From: Pisolithus tinctorius | Lineage: Eukaryota > Basidiomycota > Agaricomycetes > Boletales > Pisolithaceae | DNA length: 64,000 nucleotides | Direction of reading: 5' to 3' | Assembly (NCBI GenBank): GCA_024663395.1 | Contig: JANFAH010000006.1 | Span: 248,001 to 312,000, forward strand | Shown here: in pieces, positions 22,497-32,805 of the stretch | Layout: every line of letters begins with the position of its first letter | Numbering within the stretch: the first letter of the stretch is position 1 | The notes under the pieces: generated by a model | Seen by the model: only the letters and a program-made list of their open reading frames with translations | What the model was told of the DNA's origin: nothing | The model's database searches: none | Made by a program: the position numbers and the translations under genes

Positions 22497-22975
22497 GTGA
22501 GTCCTCCAGTATCCATACTCAAGCCAGTGGCACTTGACCACCCACATACCACTCACTCCATCTGATACCAAACATAGTTCATTTCTCTTTATCTGTTTTA
22601 CCCCAGGTTTCATCCAGAGACCTCTGTTCCACCCCAGTTTTTGTCTGGTGATTCTGCTAGTCCTTGCTCAAAAAACATAAAAAAGGCTAACAAAAAGTCC
22701 AAAACCATCCAGAAAAATAACAAAACACCTGATAAGTATATGTATGACTAAAACACCATCTCTCCTGTTACTTCACTTGTTAGTGTCACTGATGCCATCC
22801 TCAGCCACTGTATACCACAGATCCTTGCAACTACCCCACACATTTCCTCTTCAAACATGTAGTCAGCATGCACCCCTTGTGTCATAACTGTGCATTCACT
22901 CTAAGTCCCTACTCACTCCACACCATCTTCCACCAGTCATTCACTCACTCTGCACCAACTCTGCCCAACCTCTGA
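22497..22975. other. Unassigned spacer
   Basis: No ORF of substance, no repeat I could place. The sequence is C/T-rich on the plus strand and CpG-free, like decayed transposon DNA. Confidence 0.3.
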
Positions 22976-23614
22976 TGGTTATGAGCCATCTCTGCTCCGA
23001 CTGCTGTTGGACTTGTGTTGCTCTCCTACCAGACCAAGTGGACCGTTCTCTGAGGGGTCATGTGACTACCTCTGGACTTCTCCCTGACAGCATGCAGTCA
23101 GGTACTCCACAGTGTGTGCACTGCATGGTCCAGCACCTGGACTGTTTCCTTTTCTGGATGATCTATGTTACCCATTTGTATGTCCTCCATCTACCCTTCA
23201 TTCGTCGTCTAGGAAGTTTTTACTTGAAAATTTCTGGGTCTCCATATGTCAGTTCCAATTCTGGTTACTGTACCTCTGTAGTGGTATAAAAGCATGTACC
23301 ATACTCTGCCATTCCTCAGTACAAATATCAACTTAGTTCCTACTCCTTCTGTCTCTGACCTCTGTCTGTCAGAGTTACCTCTGACTCTCTGTTTGTACTC
23401 TCCCTCTGAAATATGAGGGCTGAGATCATGCAAGGGGGTAGCACACAAGCTAAACCCAATTCCCTCACTCTGCTCTGCCTTTGCCTTGGCAGTCTTCGTT
23501 CCTGCCAACACTCCGCTAGTCAGAGTTCTACTTCCCTGTGTTGGACTTGCTTCCAAACCACTCTCTAGACCTTGTTTAGCATTGGAGTTGGTCAGAGTAG
23601 GCCTGGACTTGACA
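22976..23614 (+). mobile_element. LTR-like segment (candidate)
   Basis: Runs from TGGTTATGAGCC to GGCCTGGACTTGACA, with a TATA-type GTGGTATAAAAGCATGTACC near 23280. The end resembles the TACTTGACA end of the 900-bp LTR family. I found no target duplication, so the boundaries are uncertain. Confidence 0.35.
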
Positions 23615-23982
23615 CCTTGATCCTTTTTCCTTTTGATTCTCCTTCTCTCACCTTACATTTAATACCCAAAGACTGTCCCAGTTTCCCAATAATACATCCC
23701 ATCATTCTCACCTCAAGAAATCATCATGTCCCACCATCAACACCATACTTTGAGGGCCCATTACTGAGAGAGGTTGAAAGTCACACAAAGACAAGTTGGG
23801 CAGTACCCTGTGCACCATATGTTACTGTGGCCAAGGTGTCCTGTGGAATATAGTCACCCACATTGTGTGACCTTGCATCACAATGCCATATGGAGGGGGG
23901 GAAAGTGATGTATTGTGTGCTATGCACACTGATATGCAGAATGGACAAAGCAAAGGATCTGGAATACTAACTACACCCATTC

Positions 23983-25060
23983 CTACTCTACCCCAATCTT
24001 TTCCAGTGCCTCAGCAAGCTGATTGACATAGACCTGAAGTTGAAGGTATGCAGTGTGCAATCTGCAGCCTCTGCACCCAACAACCTCAATGACTGTGAAA
24101 GATCAGCAGCAACCTTGCTGTCAAGCCCTCCTTGCACAGGGGCCTTACCCTTTGCATGTGCATGGCTTTCTACTACCTCCACTTCTTCTTCTTCATCATT
24201 GTCAGCAGCCTTCCTGGACAGGCCAGCCTTGGCAGGTTTCGAGGCCTGCACTGCTTGACATTAGCCACAAATCTCCTGTGGTAAAGTCACCACTTACCAG
24301 TAGACATGCCTGCCTGCACTTTCTTCCCTGCAGACTTGTTGACTTCTCGCACCCCTGCTTCATATGCACACAACCATCACATGTCTGCCCCATGGGTCCA
24401 GTGCAAGCTGCCTTCTGCACCATGCATCATGTGCATGGGACCTTGTGGAGAATCAACCCCAGCAGGACAACAATCTTGGGCTTGTCCTCATCCTTGCTCT
24501 CTGCCACTATCTGCTGATATCACTGTGGACCCATAGATCAGCTGTTACCATGCCACCTGAGGTGTGCACTTACCTTTCATACTGGTTGAGCCACCACCTT
24601 GACATGCAACATCTTCTCTGTCACAGCCAGCATGGCAGCACTTGGCCCCTGCTCCCTGACATCCTGCAAAGCCTCCTCTCCCATCCACATGTCCTCATCA
24701 ACCTTGTTCCATGCAATCTCCTCAGTCACCCACCCACCATTCATATGCCTTGTCAGCTTCTGCTATCACTGGTCCATCTGCCACATCTCTCTGTGTCAAT
24801 GTCAAGCTCTCTGCCATGCTTGATGATAAGGAATGCCTCACCCTGGGAGACAGTCAATGCTGTGGGTCTCAATTATACTGCACACTTACTGATTGATTCT
24901 CCCACTGTCACATCCACATTACCTTCTCCTCCCATAGGTCATCCCTGTCATCTGGCATGCATCTAGCTTCAGCCACCAGTGCTGCAGATGCAGCAATGAA
25001 CTTCTCCCTGAGCACAGCCTTCTCTGCTTCAATTGGGTTGGGGGTTCCCATGTGTATGAG
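23983..25060 (-). pseudogene. Decayed Zn-cluster / coiled-coil family gene
   Basis: Minus-strand pieces in order: PNPIEAEKAVLREKFIAASA (near 25040-24980), a Cys cluster TCDGCVHMKQGCEKS (near 24390-24340), an intron with GTAAGT..GCTAATG..CAG around 24255-24299, then DNDEEEEVEVVESHA and an Asp-Leu-Ser-Gln helix ending LAEALEKIG in another frame. At least two frameshifts are needed. The architecture (helix, Cys cluster, acidic Glu-Val repeat, C-terminal helix) matches a multicopy Agaricomycete family I know by sight, associated with gypsy elements. Related in layout, not in sequence, to 8949-10064. Confidence 0.55.
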
Positions 25061-25414
25061 CTATGAAAGATGGGGGAGGCAGTTTGTGGACATTTTGACT
25101 GTGAAGATGAGATTGATAGTGAGGATTGGTGGGGAGGGGAAAGAATCAAAATGATGTGAAGGTTTGAGCCATGCACTAACAATTATATACTTAGCAGCCA
25201 TGAGGCACTTATGTCATTGGTCTGGATGCTTTTACATGGCATTCAGTGTCTTCTCATGTTCCTCAGCACCACACTTCCATTGCTTCTACATGGAACTCAC
25301 CAGTGTTCTTGAATCCTTGGCACCACACCTCTCCATCACCACATGGCATCATTAATTATGTCCTCCATGCCACATGGCTGATGAGGGATGGTCAGCATCT
25401 AAGTCCCCTGCAGG

Positions 25415-26994
25415 TGTAAGGAATCTGCATTCCCTGGACACATAAGCCCCTATCATCAACCATTCTCCAACTGTTGTTGCATCCCCAGACCACTCACATC
25501 CACTGCTGTTCATGTGCTGTCTTCCTGCCTACCTCACTACCTTCCTACACCCTTGCTCCCTCTCACACAATGCTATACCCATGGCCACTGTGCTCTGGTT
25601 GCTTTCTTTCCTTTGGACTCTCTTCCTTTACCATGGTCTCTGTTCCTTTTGCACTAGTAGTATACTGTCATATCCATGACTCTCAGACTCAATCCCAGTC
25701 CAGTCTGGACCCCTAGCCCCTAACTCTGGTCAACTCCGGTCCTAGTCCAGCCTAGAAAACCCAATCTGAGCCCTAGGAGACCCAACTCTGGTCTAGATAA
25801 CTCAAGTCCAGTCTTTTACCCCTATCTCCGGTCCATGCTGGCCTCCCAGCCTTGCACTGCTCCACCCTGGTCCTCTCAGGTCCATGTCTGGGTCACCTGG
25901 ACATAACTCCAGTCTGTTTTCCTTTGTTTGTACTATATTTAGTCTAGTCCTCTCATCTGACTTTTGCTTACTGTACAAACCTGTGTCTGACTCCAGTTAT
26001 GCCAGCCACCCAGACTTTGACTATTAGTCTTGGCACAGCCTCTGTGGCTGTCCTCTTGCTAATCCTCTCACTAATAGCTTATTCACAAGTCTGGCTTCAT
26101 GTTCATTACTCTAGACTGGCTTTGTGTATTTAACCCCTGTACATACTTCATAGCACTCCAGTCAGAATATCAACTTAGTATTACCCTCGACTCTGTGTTA
26201 CCCCTTGAGACTACTCTATAGCTAAGGCCAAGCCTTAAGCTATCCCAGGCCCCTGTCCCAGACCTCTCCCTGGCTTGCATAAGGGTACAGCACATAAGCT
26301 GAGACCAAGGGAGGTGGATCCAACCCCAGACTGGCTTGCCCTTGTGCACACCTCAAGACTGGTCAGTTTCCCATGCTACTGGTCTTGTTCCTGTGCCCCT
26401 GGTCTTAAGTCTGGTCCTCTGGACTTAACCCCTAACCTCTGGCCTTAACTCCAGTCCAACCAGACTTAACCCCTGTCTCCTGGCCTTGACTCTGGCCACC
26501 CGGACTAGCCCCTGTCACCTGGTCTTGAAGCCTGGTCACCCAAGGGTAAACCCATACTTGACATATACCCTCAGCTTCTGTTCCAGCCTGTCTTGTGTGT
26601 ATGCACTGTCATGCAGCTCTTCCTTACTTGTACTCTGTCTTACTTAGGTTCCAGGTTTGCCTGGACTATAAAGCCCTGTACTTAGGTACAGAATGATACC
26701 CTTGGGCACTCAGAAGGTTGCTACAAATTTCCTTTTCACTTTGTCTACACTACATGTCTCACATACTGCCATGCACAAACTACATACACTGCTTGCAACC
26801 CTCACACTGCTAATACTACACCACAGACCATGCTGCACACATCATGAAACACTACCACTACCAAGTGCTGAGTCCCACCTTCTAGTTTTCACAGTCCAGA
26901 ATCCCTTGGGATGAGCAATTCATTCCCTTCATTTGATTGTTGTTACCTAAGCCATCTAGCTCATATTATACAGCTACTTGGACTTTTCCTACAG
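25415..26994 (+). mobile_element. Solo LTR of the 650-bp family, split by a 900-bp LTR
   Basis: Begins TGTAAGGAATCTGCATTCC and ends GACTTTTCCTACA; 677 bp after removing the nested LTR and its TSD copy. Flanks GCAGG and GCATG do not form a clean duplication, the one exception to the CpG-centred rule here. A TATA-like GGACTATAAAGCCC follows the nested insertion. Confidence 0.85.
25666..26563 (+). mobile_element. Nested solo LTR, 898 bp, 5-bp TSD (TATAC)
   Basis: TGTCATATCCATGACTC to CATACTTGACA, with perfect TATAC duplications at 25661-25665 and 26564-26568. Homologous to 434-1337, but most CCGG sites there read CCAG or CTGG here. It shows the insertion order: 650-bp LTR first, then this one. 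Confidence 0.9.
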
Positions 26995-27296
26995 CATGGC
27001 TGAGCACTTTAAGCAAGTGTGTGAATGGAGTCAATATCTTTGGAAATGGTAGAGATATGATGAAAACTTGAATGCCATACACAGGCACTAAAAACTTTTG
27101 ATGTGTGCTTAACTCACTTCCTCCTTTCTCTTTAGCACTGATGACTTGTTCTTGTGTGAAAGATGACTGCTCACATCCAGCAGTCTTTCTACACATGTGG
27201 GCTTTAGTCTTCATCTGCATGGCATGGCACACAACTTGTTGAAAAGTTATGCAGAGTCAGCTGTAACCATGTCCACAACACCTTTGATGTGTGACA
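26995..27296 (-). mobile_element. 5' remnant of the 1.85-kb element (copy K)
   Basis: Minus-strand 5' end TGTCACACATCAAAGG, running about 300 bp to the region just before the element ORF, then cut at the 650-bp LTR boundary. The right flank ATGG fits the N[TG]N pattern. It interrupts the transposase remnant on its right. Confidence 0.7.
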
Positions 27297-27600
27297 ATGG
27301 ACAGGGCTTGACTGTGGGAGGGGCATGTGGCTGATGGATGATGGATGATGTTTTGTAGCTGTGTGCCATCATTTCCATTGAACAACATTAGGTTTAGTGG
27401 CCAAATGCCAGTCTTCCAGAATGCTGCCTGAATTGTTTCTGGAGTGAGGGCTTTTTGGTGAGCCCTGGAGTAGATGGCCAAGAAGTTTCCCTTTCCAGCA
27501 TTCTGATGTGTGTGATAGAGTCTGGGGAGGGTTTGGAAGCAAGTCTGACACAGTGTTACACTTGACCAAAGTCAAGACATAGAGAGAGCTCAAACACAGT
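27297..27600 (-). pseudogene. pogo/Tigger-like DDE transposase C-terminal remnant
   Basis: Minus strand encodes NFLAIYSRAHQKALTPETIQ then AAFWKTGIWPLN. This is the C-terminal segment of fungal pogo-type DDE transposases, which cut and paste Tc1/mariner-superfamily elements. Upstream residues LPRLYHTHQNAGKG fit the same family in another frame. No catalytic triad is present, and copy K was inserted at the end. Assignment rests on this short motif only. Confidence 0.5.
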
Positions 27601-27669
27601 CTAAGGGTTTCTACTGAGCAACAGCTGCAGTAACCTTCATAAATGACAAAGGATTTGGTCAATGCCAGT

Positions 27670-28005
27670 AAGAGTGGTTCTGGTTAGGGACACTAAGGGC
27701 AAAGTTCTGAGGAATGCTGTGTATGATTGAGCAGCTCAAGTCTGGGGTTCCAAGACTTGAGCCAGCAGTCTAAATACTACAAGGAAATGGACCATGAGGC
27801 ATCCACATGTAACAAGGTATCTATGCCATTGGTTGAACAATGACAGCACATGTCCAAAGCATGTAATGCATAAGTAATGCTAGTGGTGGAGATAGAGAGC
27901 TGTCAGATGAGGGAGAAGACAGCTTGAAAAGGAAAAGATAGTCCAATGGATCAAAACACATGGTAAACATATAGTGGAAATGAAAAGCAGGAGTGAAACA
28001 TAACA
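27670..28005 (-). mobile_element. 3' LTR of gypsy-4 (distal boundary uncertain)
   Basis: Minus strand begins TGTTATGTTTCACTCCTG immediately after a purine tract (28006-28020), as expected for a 3' LTR downstream of the minus-strand pol. I could not fix the far end; a terminal CA near 27670 is plausible. CpG-poor. Confidence 0.5.
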
Positions 28006-28020
28006 TTACCCCCCTCCTAA
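28006..28020 (-). other. Polypurine tract of gypsy-4
   Basis: Minus-strand TTAGGAGGGGGGTAA directly precedes the TGTTATG LTR start. This is a standard plus-strand primer site. Confidence 0.6.
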
Positions 28021-28185
28021 GCATTGAAGTCCCCAACTTCAACTATTCTCCATAAGGCTCTCCAGTCGTATTACTGATGGCAGAGTCGTTGAAGTCAAAA
28101 TCATTATCATACAGATTGTCATCCTCACTCCCAACAAGGGTTCAATCATCCACCACTCCAGGGTGGCAATTCTTTCTTGTAAAGG

Positions 28186-28680
28186 TCAATGAGGATGTAT
28201 GGAGGGACATTGGGCTTGGGTGTGCCCAGGACGAGTGGCGTGACAGAGGGGGCACTTGTAGAGTCTGCAGTTGACACGAATGTGTCCGAGACATTGACAG
28301 ACATAGCATGCTTGACAATAGCGAGGATCAGAAGGGGAAAGAGGGCGATCAGCCTCAGTAAGTGTGTTCAACATGGGAGATGGTGGTAGCTGGGCGAGGG
28401 TCTTGACAATGTTCAGGGTGTAGTTGAGTTCAGCTCTGGAGATGCCGAAGGCAGTCTTGGGGTCTACTTCAGATGGTGAGTCGTGAGACTCGCATGGTTG
28501 GGGGTTGGGGCCTGACAGGCAGCAGGCACGAGGTCTGTCAGCTCTTCTGAGAGAGTGGGAGGAGTGGGAGGAGTGGGAGGATGGCGATGATGCTGGAGGT
28601 GAGGACAACCCAGAGGAAACCAGGGGAGAAGTTGCAGTTGAGGGTCTTCGAGACCGAGGAGGAGGGGGTGTGATCAGCAT
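28186..28680 (-). CDS. Double zinc-knuckle protein encoded downstream of integrase (gypsy-4)
   Basis: A 164-aa frame. The N-terminal half is Pro/Ser-rich with low complexity (about residues 1-70), and the middle is helical (RAELNYTLNIVKTLAQL). The C-terminus has two Cys/His modules: CQACYVCQCLGHIRVNC (C-x2-C-x4-H-x4-C) and CPLCHATRPGHTQAQC, ending 10 residues from the stop. Such knuckles usually sit in Gag, before pol; here the ORF lies after the integrase and before the PPT. Probably an accessory nucleic-acid-binding protein, joined to the ORF at 28690-28959 by splicing or as a second exon. From memory, similar tails occur in Agaricomycete repeat proteins. Confidence 0.55.
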   Translation of the reverse strand: MLITPPPPRSRRPSTATSPLVSSGLSSPPASSPSSHSSHSSHSLRRADRPRACCLSGPNPQPCESHDSPSEVDPKTAFGISRAELNYTLNIVKTLAQLPPSPMLNTLTEADRPLSPSDPRYCQACYVCQCLGHIRVNCRLYKCPLCHATRPGHTQAQCPSIHPH

Positions 28681-28689
28681 AGGGTATTG

Positions 28690-28959
28690 TCAGACATTAT
28701 AGATGAGGTCAGCACCTCCGAGGATGTCAAAGAGTTGGAGAAGGAGGGGAACCTGTTCATACGCAATCTCATTCAAAATGGTGCAAGTGGGGGACAAAAG
28801 GGGGTTTTGGCGATTGACATAGTGAGACAATTGCTCAAGCCTAAGGGCTTGGGTCATGGCATGGTATACCAAATCTAGGGGGGAGTTTTCATTGACCTCA
28901 TGATAGACAGTGCCAACAACGGCAGGGTCAGCAATGAACAGATGATAAGAAACGATCAT
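28690..28959 (-). CDS. Helical ORF upstream of the zinc-knuckle ORF
   Basis: An 89-aa frame with a helical, Leu-rich segment (LDLVYHAMTQALRLEQLSHY and VPLLLQLFDILGGADLIYNV). It ends ten bases before the zinc-knuckle ORF on the same strand. The LFDILGGADLIYN ending is reminiscent of the N-terminal helical part of the same accessory family. Start codon uncertain; it may be an exon rather than a separate gene. Confidence 0.4.
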   Translation of the reverse strand: MIVSYHLFIADPAVVGTVYHEVNENSPLDLVYHAMTQALRLEQLSHYVNRQNPLLSPTCTILNEIAYEQVPLLLQLFDILGGADLIYNV

Positions 28960-28977
28960 CTGATTGCTAGCAGGCTG

Positions 28978-29619
28978 TCATTGGTGATGAGCAAAGGGGG
29001 CGTGGTGATGAGATGGTTCACGAGGGTAGGTGTAGCGACAAGGAGGCATTTCGAGAGTTATGTTTCTGACAGTACAAGTGGAACATCGAGTGGGTGGTTT
29101 CTGAGGGGGAAAGTCTTTGGGGAAGCGTTTCTTATATGCAGAGAGCATATCCTCCACATGTTCAAGGTGTGTTTCTTTTTGCCATGAGTTTTTGGATGAA
29201 GGGTAACCCTTCCATTTGATTAAAAAGGCATGGCTGCGGCCGGACCTTTTATGGCCGACTATCGCCTCAACCTTGTATTCCTCTTCCTCATTGACCAGGT
29301 CAGGTGGTGGAGCTGGGAAGTTCAGTCCATGGATGTCATTTTCGCAATAGGGCAATAGGAGGGAAGTGTGGAAGACATTGTGGATCTTCCATCATGTGGG
29401 GATCATGAGGCGATAAGTGATTGGAGATAGGACGTTGGAGATGGAAAAGGGTCCTTCTTGTTTTGGGGCAATTTTCCTGTTTTTGTAGGAGCACTTTAAG
29501 TTCCGTGCCTCAAGCCAAACCTTGTCTCCTTTTTGGAATGGGGAGAAGGGTTGTGACAGGCGGTTTTTCATTATGTTTTGGGCTAGATCATGGGCCACAA
29601 GGGCTTCTTCTCTAGCCTT
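28978..29619 (-). pseudogene. gypsy-4 integrase C-terminal domain and chromodomain
   Basis: Minus strand: FQKGDKVWLEARNLKCSYKN then PKQEGPFSISNVLSPITYRL (GPY/F region), stop at 29392, then a chromodomain EEEYKVEAIVGHKRSGRSHA and FLIKWKGYPSSKNSWQ. All three aromatic-cage-type positions look occupied (Y, W, W). After the chromodomain comes a tail of about 60 residues with a Cys pair. Two frame breaks separate the pieces. Confidence 0.8.
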
Positions 29620-30528
29620 TCAGAGTTCTTCAAGTCTAGACTTGGTGGCAGGAAGATGGGTCTCTGTGATCAGGGATGGAAGTGGTTTCGGTTCATACCC
29701 ATACATGGGGTAGAACGGTGATTGATGGGTGACAGAGTGTGGATGGTGGTTATGTGTGAATTCTGCCATAGGAAGGTTGTCCACCCATGAGGCAGGGTTG
29801 TTTTGACAGAAGATTCTAAGGTATGTTTCAACCTCTTGGTTAACACATTCCATTTGTCCATCAGTCTGAGGATGGTATGCCATTGACAGGGCAAGTGAGT
29901 ATCCCAGAAGGGAAGTGAGTTCTTTAGCAAAGGTGGAGGTGAACTGAGGGCCTCGATCAGATATAATTTTGTCATACAACCCAAAGTGGGAGTAGACCTT
30001 TTTGAAAAAGAGTGCTGCAATGTCAGCAGTGGAAGCAGTTTTCTTTGTTGGTGTTAAAACCACCCCCTTTGTAAGCCCATGGTCTACCATGACCAAAAGG
30101 GAATCATAGCCCTTAGAAAGGGGAAGGTCAGTAACTAGATCACATGAGATCTGTTGAAAGGGGCAGGTTGAGGTCGAAGGGATGGGTGTTAGGGGTGGAG
30201 TTGTCAGGTGAGTGTTTGTCTTATTCTGCTGGCAAACAGCACAGCCTTCTGCATATTTGTGGACAAAGGATGCCAGTCTGGGCCACCAATACTCAGAGGA
30301 GACGAGTTGATGGGTTTTTAGAACACCAGGGTGTCCAGCAGAGGGATGGCCATGGTGGTTGGACATGATGGTCTGTTGGAGAGTGGGGTCATCAGGGATA
30401 TACACCCAGTCTTTGTAGAGTAGCACTCTGTTGTCAAACCTCCAATCAGAGAGGTGGGATTTGAACAGGAGTGGCATATCAATGTTTTCAATGGCACGAA
30501 GTGCTGTTTGGACAACAGGATCTTTCAT
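29620..30528 (-). pseudogene. gypsy-4 integrase zinc finger and DDE core
   Basis: A 302-codon frame. The HHCC finger (HHGHPSAGHPG..CAVCQQNK) is followed by the core motifs ISCDLVTDLP, IISDRGPQFTSTF and DGQMECVNQ, so all three acidic residues remain although the usual TER has changed to MEC. An ELRKAREEA-type helix probably follows after a stop at 29620. A chromovirus distinct from gypsy-1 and gypsy-3. Confidence 0.85.
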
Positions 30529-30700
30529 AGAGGAGGATGCAACCTTCGGGTAAGGTTTGTGTCAATGAGACTTACAAACATAGTTTGAGGAAGGAGCGTA
30601 ACTCCTTTGTTATCATCATCGTCATCCAGGATATGGTCAGGACGTCAGGAGAGTGCATCAGGGGCAGCCAGGTCTTTGCCTGGGCACTTCAGTCAACCCC
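30529..30700 (-). pseudogene. gypsy-4 RNase H C-terminus, truncated
   Basis: Minus strand GKDLAAPDALS, then TGA where Arg CGA is expected, then RPDHILDDDDDNKGVTLLPQ. This is the end of RNase H plus the tether to integrase. The pol is cut off near 30700; RT is absent. Confidence 0.65.
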
Positions 30701-30939
30701 CCTTGGAGACCTATTAGGTCTGGAGATTTTGATATAAGTATTAACCTAATAGGTGTCATTTTGGTGGGAATTCCCAACTTTTGGGGATTCTCCACCACCA
30801 TTCCTGGAGATTCTCCATTGCCTAGCTGGAGATTCTCCAGAGCAGCAATTTAATAGGGATGGAGAAAATGTTTTCTCCATAATATATATATATTATACAT
30901 CAAATGAAAGGGTAGCTGGGGTCCAAATTGGACTTTCTC
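30701..30939. other. Spacer with degenerate GGAGATTCTCC units
   Basis: No gene. Bases 30775-30845 contain several GATTCTCC-type units like those of the 21-bp minisatellite 1.2 kb further on. An A/T stretch (TATATATATTATA) lies near 30885. Confidence 0.4.
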
Positions 30940-31350
30940 CAGGCTAAATAGACCCCCTTTCCAGGTTGATCCTGGGCTTTCCCCAGGCTAAATAGACCTG
31001 CTTTCCAGGTTGAACCTGGGATTTCCCCAGGCTAAATAGACCCACTTGCCAGGGTGAACCTGGGCTTTCCCCAGGCTAAATAGACCTGCTTTCCAGGTTG
31101 AACCTGGGATTTCCCCAGGCTAAATAGACCCACTTGCCAGGGTGAACCCAGGCTTTCCCCAGGCTAAATAGACCTGCTTTCCAGATTGATCCTGGGATTT
31201 CCCCAGGCTAAATAGACCCACTTGCCAGGGTGAACCTGGGCTTTCCCTAGGCTAAATAGACCTACTTGCTAGGGTGAACCTGGGCTTTCCCCAGGCTAAA
31301 TAGACCTGCTTTCCAGGTCGATCCTTGGCTTTCCCCAGGCTAAATAGACC
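30940..31350 (+). repeat. Minisatellite, 44-bp period, about 9 copies
   Basis: Unit AGGCTAAATAGACCTGCTTT followed by CCAGGTTGAACCTGGGMTTT and CCCC. Each unit contains a small inverted repeat (CCAGGTTGAACCTGG). Two unit types (CCTGCTTTCCAGG and CCCACTTGCCAGGG) alternate in part, so some expansion was by dimers. Confidence 0.9.
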
Positions 31351-31985
31351 CATTTTCCCAGGCCATGGAAAGTTGGAAGCCATTCTTACAGAGTGACACA
31401 ACTTGAGACCATCAATTATGGCACTTGCATTGGAATCCTAGGTGATCAGGAGGATTCCTTGAAAGGCAGGGGGGATGGAGGAGAACAGAAAGCAGGTGAG
31501 TGGTACAGGGGGAGAAAGTGGCAGGGCAGATGATAGAGGAAAGGGGAGGTAGAATGACACCTTCTGCATATGACAACAGAATCATCTGGGTGTTAACTCT
31601 CAGGAAACATCCCCCTGTCCAAACACTCCACTCATCCTTATGCACTCAAACTAACCTACCCTGTGCTTTAGCTCACCCTGCCCTTCATGCTGCTCCAACA
31701 AGATGATGGAGGACAGTTTGGACACCAACAAGCTCCCATGATGAAGTCAACAAATATACCATTGAAAAAACCCTGTGATTTTCAGAAGTTGGGACACTAC
31801 CATCACCACTTTGTCACCAGGAAAATCACACAGGTGTGAGATGATGGAGACAAGGAACATGAAGCAGAGAGTATTGTTCTATGAACATATGAACTGTTGA
31901 GTGGCTCAAACACTAACAACACCACAAGGTATATCAGCAGTTGGTGTAAAGGACAGAGAAGGTGATCCTCTAAGTGCATACTCCA
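31351..31985. other. Unassigned spacer
   Basis: No convincing gene. Short frames on both strands (for example 31412-31645 minus) lack recognisable motifs. Confidence 0.3.
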
Positions 31986-32625
31986 TGTCCTGCTGGGGAT
32001 TGAGTCTATGTCATGTTGGGGATTCTCCTTGTCAAGTGTGGGGATTCTCCATGTCATGTTGGAGATTACCCATGGCCTGTGGGGGTTCTCCATGTCAACT
32101 GTGGGGATTCTCCATGACCTGTGGAGATTCTCCATGTCCCACTGGGGATTCTCCATGCCATGTTGGGGATTCTCCATGGCCCACTGGGGATTCTCCATGG
32201 CCCACTGGAGATTCTCCATGTCAAGGATGGGGATTCTCCATGACCTGTGGAGATTCTCCATGTCAAGTGTGGGGGTTCTCCATGACCTGTGGAGATTCTC
32301 CATGTCAAGGATGGGGATTCTCCATGCCATGTTGGGGATTCTCCATGGCCCACTGGGGATTCTCCATGCCATGTTGGGGATTCTCCATGGCCCACTGGGG
32401 ATTCTCCATGCCATGTTGGGGATTCTCCATGGCCCACTGGGGATTCTCCATGCCATGTTGGAGATTCTCCATATCAAAGGTGGGGATTCTCCATGGCCCA
32501 CTGGAGATTCTCTATGTCAAGGGTGGAGATTCTCCATGTCATGTTGGGGATTCTACATGGTCTAGCTGGGCATTCTCCATGGCCCACTAGGGACTCTCCA
32601 TGTCAAGTTGGAGATTTTCCATCCT
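31986..32625 (+). repeat. Minisatellite, 21-bp period, about 30 copies
   Basis: Unit GGGGATTCTCCATGGCCCACT and variants (CATGCCATGTTG, CATGTCAAG, CATGACCTGTGG). The 3n period with no stop codons leaves long repeat ORFs open on both strands (229 codons +, 232 codons -), giving heptapeptides such as WGFSMAH and GESPVGH. I treat these frames as a by-product of the repeat. Confidence 0.9.
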
Positions 32626-32805
32626 TGACATGGCACATCCCTACCCTTGACATCAATCACCTAGCACACCATAAGCCTTCTGGGCATCCCTGGATGCCAC
32701 AAGTGCCCACCTTGATATGGTACATGCAGTACAACAACATCAAGACAAGCATGCAAGGAGTGTCATACATATAATTAATGATCATCACAGGTGTGCCTGC
32801 AGGTG
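32626..32805. other. Unassigned spacer
   Basis: Nothing recognisable between the minisatellite and the RPB1-derived block. Confidence 0.3.

Noticed and set aside
31803..32590. Long ORFs of 229-232 codons on both strands as genes
   Set aside because: They are the stop-free translation of a 21-bp minisatellite and consist only of heptapeptide repeats.
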